Shown here in pieces: positions 63,951 through 64,000 of a DNA stretch of 64,000 bases. The stretch lies in assembly GCA_026545765.1 (NCBI GenBank), contig CM048843.1, positions 22,875,646 through 22,939,645 of the forward strand, written 5' to 3'. This DNA comes from Plantago major. Taxonomy: Eukaryota; Streptophyta; Magnoliopsida; Lamiales; Plantaginaceae. Made by a program: the position numbers and the translations under genes. The notes beneath the pieces were generated by a model. It saw nothing but the letters and a program-made list of their open reading frames with translations, ran no database searches and was not told where the DNA came from. Numbering within the stretch: the first letter of the stretch is position 1; the number at the start of each line of letters is the position of its first letter.

Positions 63951-64000
63951 AGCTTAATGATACTTTATACTGGGAGAAGATTTGTACAAGAGATCTTTTG

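Larger units (their letters stand above)
57953..64000 (+). mobile_element. Ty3/gypsy LTR retrotransposon, Tat lineage (fossil, runs off the window)
   Basis: 5' LTR 57953-58887, primer site 58891-58908, then gag, protease, reverse transcriptase, RNase H and a second, archaeal-type RNase H, with integrase and the 3' LTR expected beyond 64000. The extra RNase H after the first is the mark of the Tat lineage. It inserted in an intron-exon border of the MULE transposase gene (target duplication AGGTG). It is broken, with at least four breaks in the visible part. The two LTR copies in the window differ by about 3%, which would suggest 1-2 million years if they came from one insertion. Confidence 0.93.

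Overview
This is nuclear DNA from a flowering plant, very probably a eudicot. It is AT-rich, has GT-AG introns, and carries Stowaway MITEs, a tRNA-derived SINE, CACTA, MULE, hAT and Helitron remains and LTR retrotransposons of typical plant lineages. Nothing in it points to a bacterium or virus. I cannot name the species; an asterid is only a guess.

Only one gene looks like an intact host gene: a six-exon minus-strand gene (24429 to 19671) for the beta subunit (RAP30) of general transcription factor IIF, predicted at 262 aa. Its large intron carries a MITE and a poly-C run. Everything else recognisable is mobile DNA or the remains of transposon-related gene families.

Layout. 1-10.2 kb: intergenic DNA with two hAT-type elements, two Stowaway-like MITEs, a 176-bp tandem duplication, a long AT microsatellite and, at 10230-10395, a SINE with a perfect 14-bp target duplication. 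12.2-16.9 kb: a Ty1/copia retrotransposon with 524-bp LTRs. 19.7-24.4 kb: the TFIIF-beta gene. 24.8-28.7 kb: a decayed Helitron that keeps the C-terminal helicase lobe and a textbook 3' hairpin plus CTAG end, next to a degenerate ~61-bp minisatellite. 29.8-41.6 kb: two nested CACTA (En/Spm) elements, the outer (29809-41597, target duplication CAT) split by the inner (30903-38759, target duplication TTG). 43.7-45.5 kb: a broken FAR1-type MULE transposase gene. 46.8-52.3 kb: a decayed Ulp1 (C48 SUMO-protease)-like gene with a third CACTA element (47396-50296, target duplication TAC) in its first coding exon. 52.3-58.0 kb: a MULE whose transposase gene was split by a Ty3/gypsy insertion and whose distal part, with a convergent GRF zinc-finger ORF, is now inverted. 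57.95 kb to the window end: a Ty3/gypsy element of the Tat lineage running out of the window.

The most interesting structure is in the CACTA family. One intron of the transposase-partner gene carries an array of 18-nt stem-loops with a constant hexaloop and two stem sequences that differ by compensatory changes. It is present in all three copies, and the closing U-G pair exists only in the sense RNA. The second is an inversion next to inverted gypsy LTRs, readable from the 5-bp target duplication AGGTG and its reverse complement CACCT. It makes a specific prediction about DNA just outside the window.
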